DNA of 64,000 nucleotides, from the NCBI GenBank assembly GCA_963714875.1, contig CAVQQI010000010.1, positions 248,001 through 312,000 of the forward strand. The letters run 5' to 3'. Below, in pieces: positions 62,399-64,000 of the stretch; positions within the stretch are counted from its first letter, which is position 1, and each line of letters begins with the position of its first letter. The DNA comes from JBAOHV01 sp963714875 (lineage in GTDB: Bacteria; Actinomycetota; Acidimicrobiia; Acidimicrobiales; Microtrichaceae). The position numbers and the translations under genes were made by a program. Under the pieces are notes generated by a model. The model was not told the DNA's origin and ran no database searches. It saw only the letters and a list, made by a program, of their open reading frames with translations.

Positions 62399-63460
62399 GT
62401 GAGTGCTGGAAGAGGTGGTCGTGGGACCCCCAGGTCGGGACCTGCACGCGGAGGATCCGACGGAGCGTCGCGGGGCGGCGGTCGCGGCGCTACGGGCGGC
62501 GGTTCCCGGGGTGGACCGAGCGGCGGACAGAGTGGTGGGCGCAAGGGTGGGCCGAGCGGCGGTCCGAAGAGCGGCCCGAAGGGCGGAGTCAGAGGAGCTG
62601 CGCCGAGCGGGCGGCCGGCCAAGGGGGGCCGCGGTCGCGCCGGCCCAGCTGGTCGAGGCGGGTCGAGCGGGGCACCCGCGGGCGCTCGTCGCTCCGAGGT
62701 CAAGGAGCGCGGCCTGGGTGGTTCGCAGGTCGAGGGCCGACAGGCGGTGCGTGAGCTGTTGCTCGCCGGGCGGCGGAAGACCTACGAGATCGTGCTGTCA
62801 GCCGATGTCGACCGGTCCGACATCGTCGGTGACATCGTGGCGCTGGCGGGCGAGCTGCGGGTGCCGATCACCGAGATCAGCCGGAGCAAGCTCGACGCGC
62901 TCAGCCGCACCGACGCACCTCAGGGTGTGGTCGCACGAGCAGCGGAGCTGCCCGAGTCGGAGCTCGACGAGCTCTGTGTCGCGGGGGAGGGCGGACCGCC
63001 GTTCCTGCTGGCGGTCGACGGTGTGACCGACCCCGGCAACCTGGGCGCGCTGTTGCGCATCGCCGAGTGCGCCGGGGTGAGCGGCGTGGTGCTGCCACGG
63101 CACCGGGCCGTGCACGTCACGCCGACCGTCACCAAGGCGGCCGCCGGTGCCGCGGAGTACCTGCCGATGGCACTGGTGGGCGGGTTGCCCGCAGCGATCG
63201 AGTCGATGAAAGCCGCGGGGGTCTGGGTCGTCGGTCTCGACGCCGGTGGCGACACGCCGGTGCACGAGCTGACGGTGGCCGACGACGGCGTGTGCCTGGT
63301 GCTGGGCGCCGAGGGCAAGGGGCTGTCGCGCCTGGTGCGCCAACGCTGCGACATGATCGCATCGATCCCGCTGCACGGGCGGCTGGCGTCGCTCAACGTC
63401 GCCTCGGCCGGTGCCGTTGCCTGCTACGAGGTCGCCCGCCGCCGCAACCGGGCGAACTGA
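62399..63460 (+). CDS. rlmB: 23S rRNA (guanosine-2'-O)-methyltransferase RlmB-like with Gly/Arg-rich N-terminus
   Basis: 353 residues. The C-terminal 250 residues are a TrmH/RlmB SpoU methyltransferase: EGRQAVRELLLAGRRKTYEI, DGVTDPGNLGALLRIAECAG, LPRHRAVHVTPTVTKAAAGA and LNVASAGAVACYEVARR (knot motif 3). The first 90 residues are mostly Gly, Arg, Ser, Lys and Pro, an RGG-like disordered extension. It methylates rRNA (G2251-type) or tRNA. GTG 62399 is chosen with GAGG seven bases before; upstream in-frame GTGs exist. Confidence 0.88.
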   Translation: MSAGRGGRGTPRSGPARGGSDGASRGGGRGATGGGSRGGPSGGQSGGRKGGPSGGPKSGPKGGVRGAAPSGRPAKGGRGRAGPAGRGGSSGAPAGARRSEVKERGLGGSQVEGRQAVRELLLAGRRKTYEIVLSADVDRSDIVGDIVALAGELRVPITEISRSKLDALSRTDAPQGVVARAAELPESELDELCVAGEGGPPFLLAVDGVTDPGNLGALLRIAECAGVSGVVLPRHRAVHVTPTVTKAAAGAAEYLPMALVGGLPAAIESMKAAGVWVVGLDAGGDTPVHELTVADDGVCLVLGAEGKGLSRLVRQRCDMIASIPLHGRLASLNVASAGAVACYEVARRRNRAN

Positions 63461-63507
63461 CCGCTGGCGAATCGGGTCCGGTGACTCCGACAGGACCGGC
63501 GCAGCAC

Positions 63508-63539
63508 GGCTCGAGCTCAGGACGGCTCGAGCTCAGGAC
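63508..63539 (+). repeat. 16-base tandem repeat, two copies
   Basis: GGCTCGAGCTCAGGAC occurs twice in direct succession between rlmB and the next gene. Confidence 0.9.
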
Positions 63540-63561
63540 GGCGTCGGCGCGCGCGGGACCG

Positions 63562-64000
63562 TCAGGCGGCGGTGACGCGGATGGTGTGCCAGCCGCTGGC
63601 ACCGTCGGGTGCGACGTCGGTGCGTTCCTCGGTCTGGGTCACGCCGTCGCCGTCGGTCGCCCGCACCCGGATCTGGTGCTGTCCCGCCGTCGGCTCCCAG
63701 GACAGCTTCCACTGACGCCAGGTGGTGTCGGAGTACGCCTCGCCGAGCTCCGCGTCCTCGCCAGTCGCCGTCGTCGATCTGCACCTCGACCCGTTCGATG
63801 CCACGCACCGGAGCCCACGCCACGCCGGCGATCGGGGTGGGTCGTCCGACGTCCACCGTCGCTGCCCGGGCCGGAGTGTCGATGCGTGACTGGGTCTTGA
63901 TCGGCCCTTCGACCGACCAGCCGCGCGGGATCCAGTACCCCTCGAACTCGTCGAAGCGGGTCAGTTCGATCTCGCTCAACCACTTGGTCGCCGAGACGTA
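63562..64000 (-). CDS. sulfite-oxidase-type molybdoenzyme, C-terminal part (truncated by window edge, one frame break)
   Basis: Only the C-terminal portion is in the window; the start lies beyond 64000. YVSATKWLSEIELTRFDEFE followed by YWIPRGWSVEGPIKTQSRID is the typical end of the molybdopterin domain. VRGIERVEVQIDDGDW, EDAELGEAYSDTTWRQW and QHQIRVRATDGDGVTQTEER are the Mo-co dimerisation domain. One extra base near 63760 breaks the frame. It would be the second molybdopterin oxidoreductase of the window. The substrate cannot be told. Confidence 0.85.

Noticed and set aside
61762..62402. Extension of the ispD frame through ispF
   Set aside because: It would overlap ispF almost completely and encode Arg-rich nonsense; a frame step near 61750 gives a normal-length IspD.

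Overview
The window reads as about 70% GC actinobacterial chromosome. Dense genes, frequent ATGA/GTGA stop-start overlaps, many GTG starts, F420-type deazaflavin proteins, an LALTG surface protein, threonine-rich linkers in exported proteins and a tilS-hpt-ftsH-fol-pan-nad-coaX-lysS supercluster fit Acidimicrobiia or a close relative. That assignment is inference; no rRNA is present. No CRISPR array, insertion sequence, integrase or prophage was seen.

Layout. 1-3.3 kb: a deazaflavin-dependent protein, tRNA-Thr(CGT), a decayed MntA/HepT toxin-antitoxin pair, a cysteine-rich/pentapeptide-repeat lipoprotein and a gene scrap between direct repeats. 3.3-6.6 kb: an ABC exporter (ATPase plus FtsX-type permease). 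6.7-9.5 kb: three coupled pilin-like genes. 9.7-16 kb: pirin, an HSL-type hydrolase, DUF2071, hypotheticals and a PhoD phosphatase. 16-17.9 kb: an arsenic operon with an ArsR-ArsC fusion, an aquaporin and ArsC behind a perfect inverted-repeat operator. 17.9-26 kb: an envelope-type cluster of molybdo-oxidoreductase, methyltransferase, DUF2064 transferase, two-component system, GT2 transferase, epimerase and polytopic membrane protein. 26-29.3 kb: ClC channel, LALTG protein, lipocalin and a tiny membrane protein. 29.3-43.7 kb: one long run of housekeeping genes (metalloprotease, tilS, hpt, ftsH, folE, folP, a phosphatase-like protein, folB, folK, a DUF2520 protein, panC, nadB, nadC, coaX, lysS) covering tRNA modification, purine salvage, proteolysis, folate, pantothenate/CoA and NAD synthesis. 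43.7-52.6 kb: an orphan ABC ATPase, rsgA, transporters, small enzymes, bacterioferritin with its ferredoxin, and a polyprenyl synthase. 52.8-64 kb: clpC, an LppM-like lipoprotein, radA, disA, two small enzymes, a Crp-type regulator, ispD, ispF, rlmB and the end of a sulfite-oxidase-type gene.

Two window-wide patterns matter. First, about 20 otherwise normal genes, including lysS, radA, nadB, nadC, rsgA and disA, are each interrupted by one or more single extra bases. Nearly every interruption is a +1 insertion, few lie in homopolymers, and one inside a DNA repeat can be proved against its sister copies. Insertion-biased sequencing error is the most economical explanation, so these genes are annotated as whole loci spanning the frame change. 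Second, many genes have a TANNNT -10 element only 6-9 bases before the start codon, which indicates leaderless transcripts and was used to choose starts.
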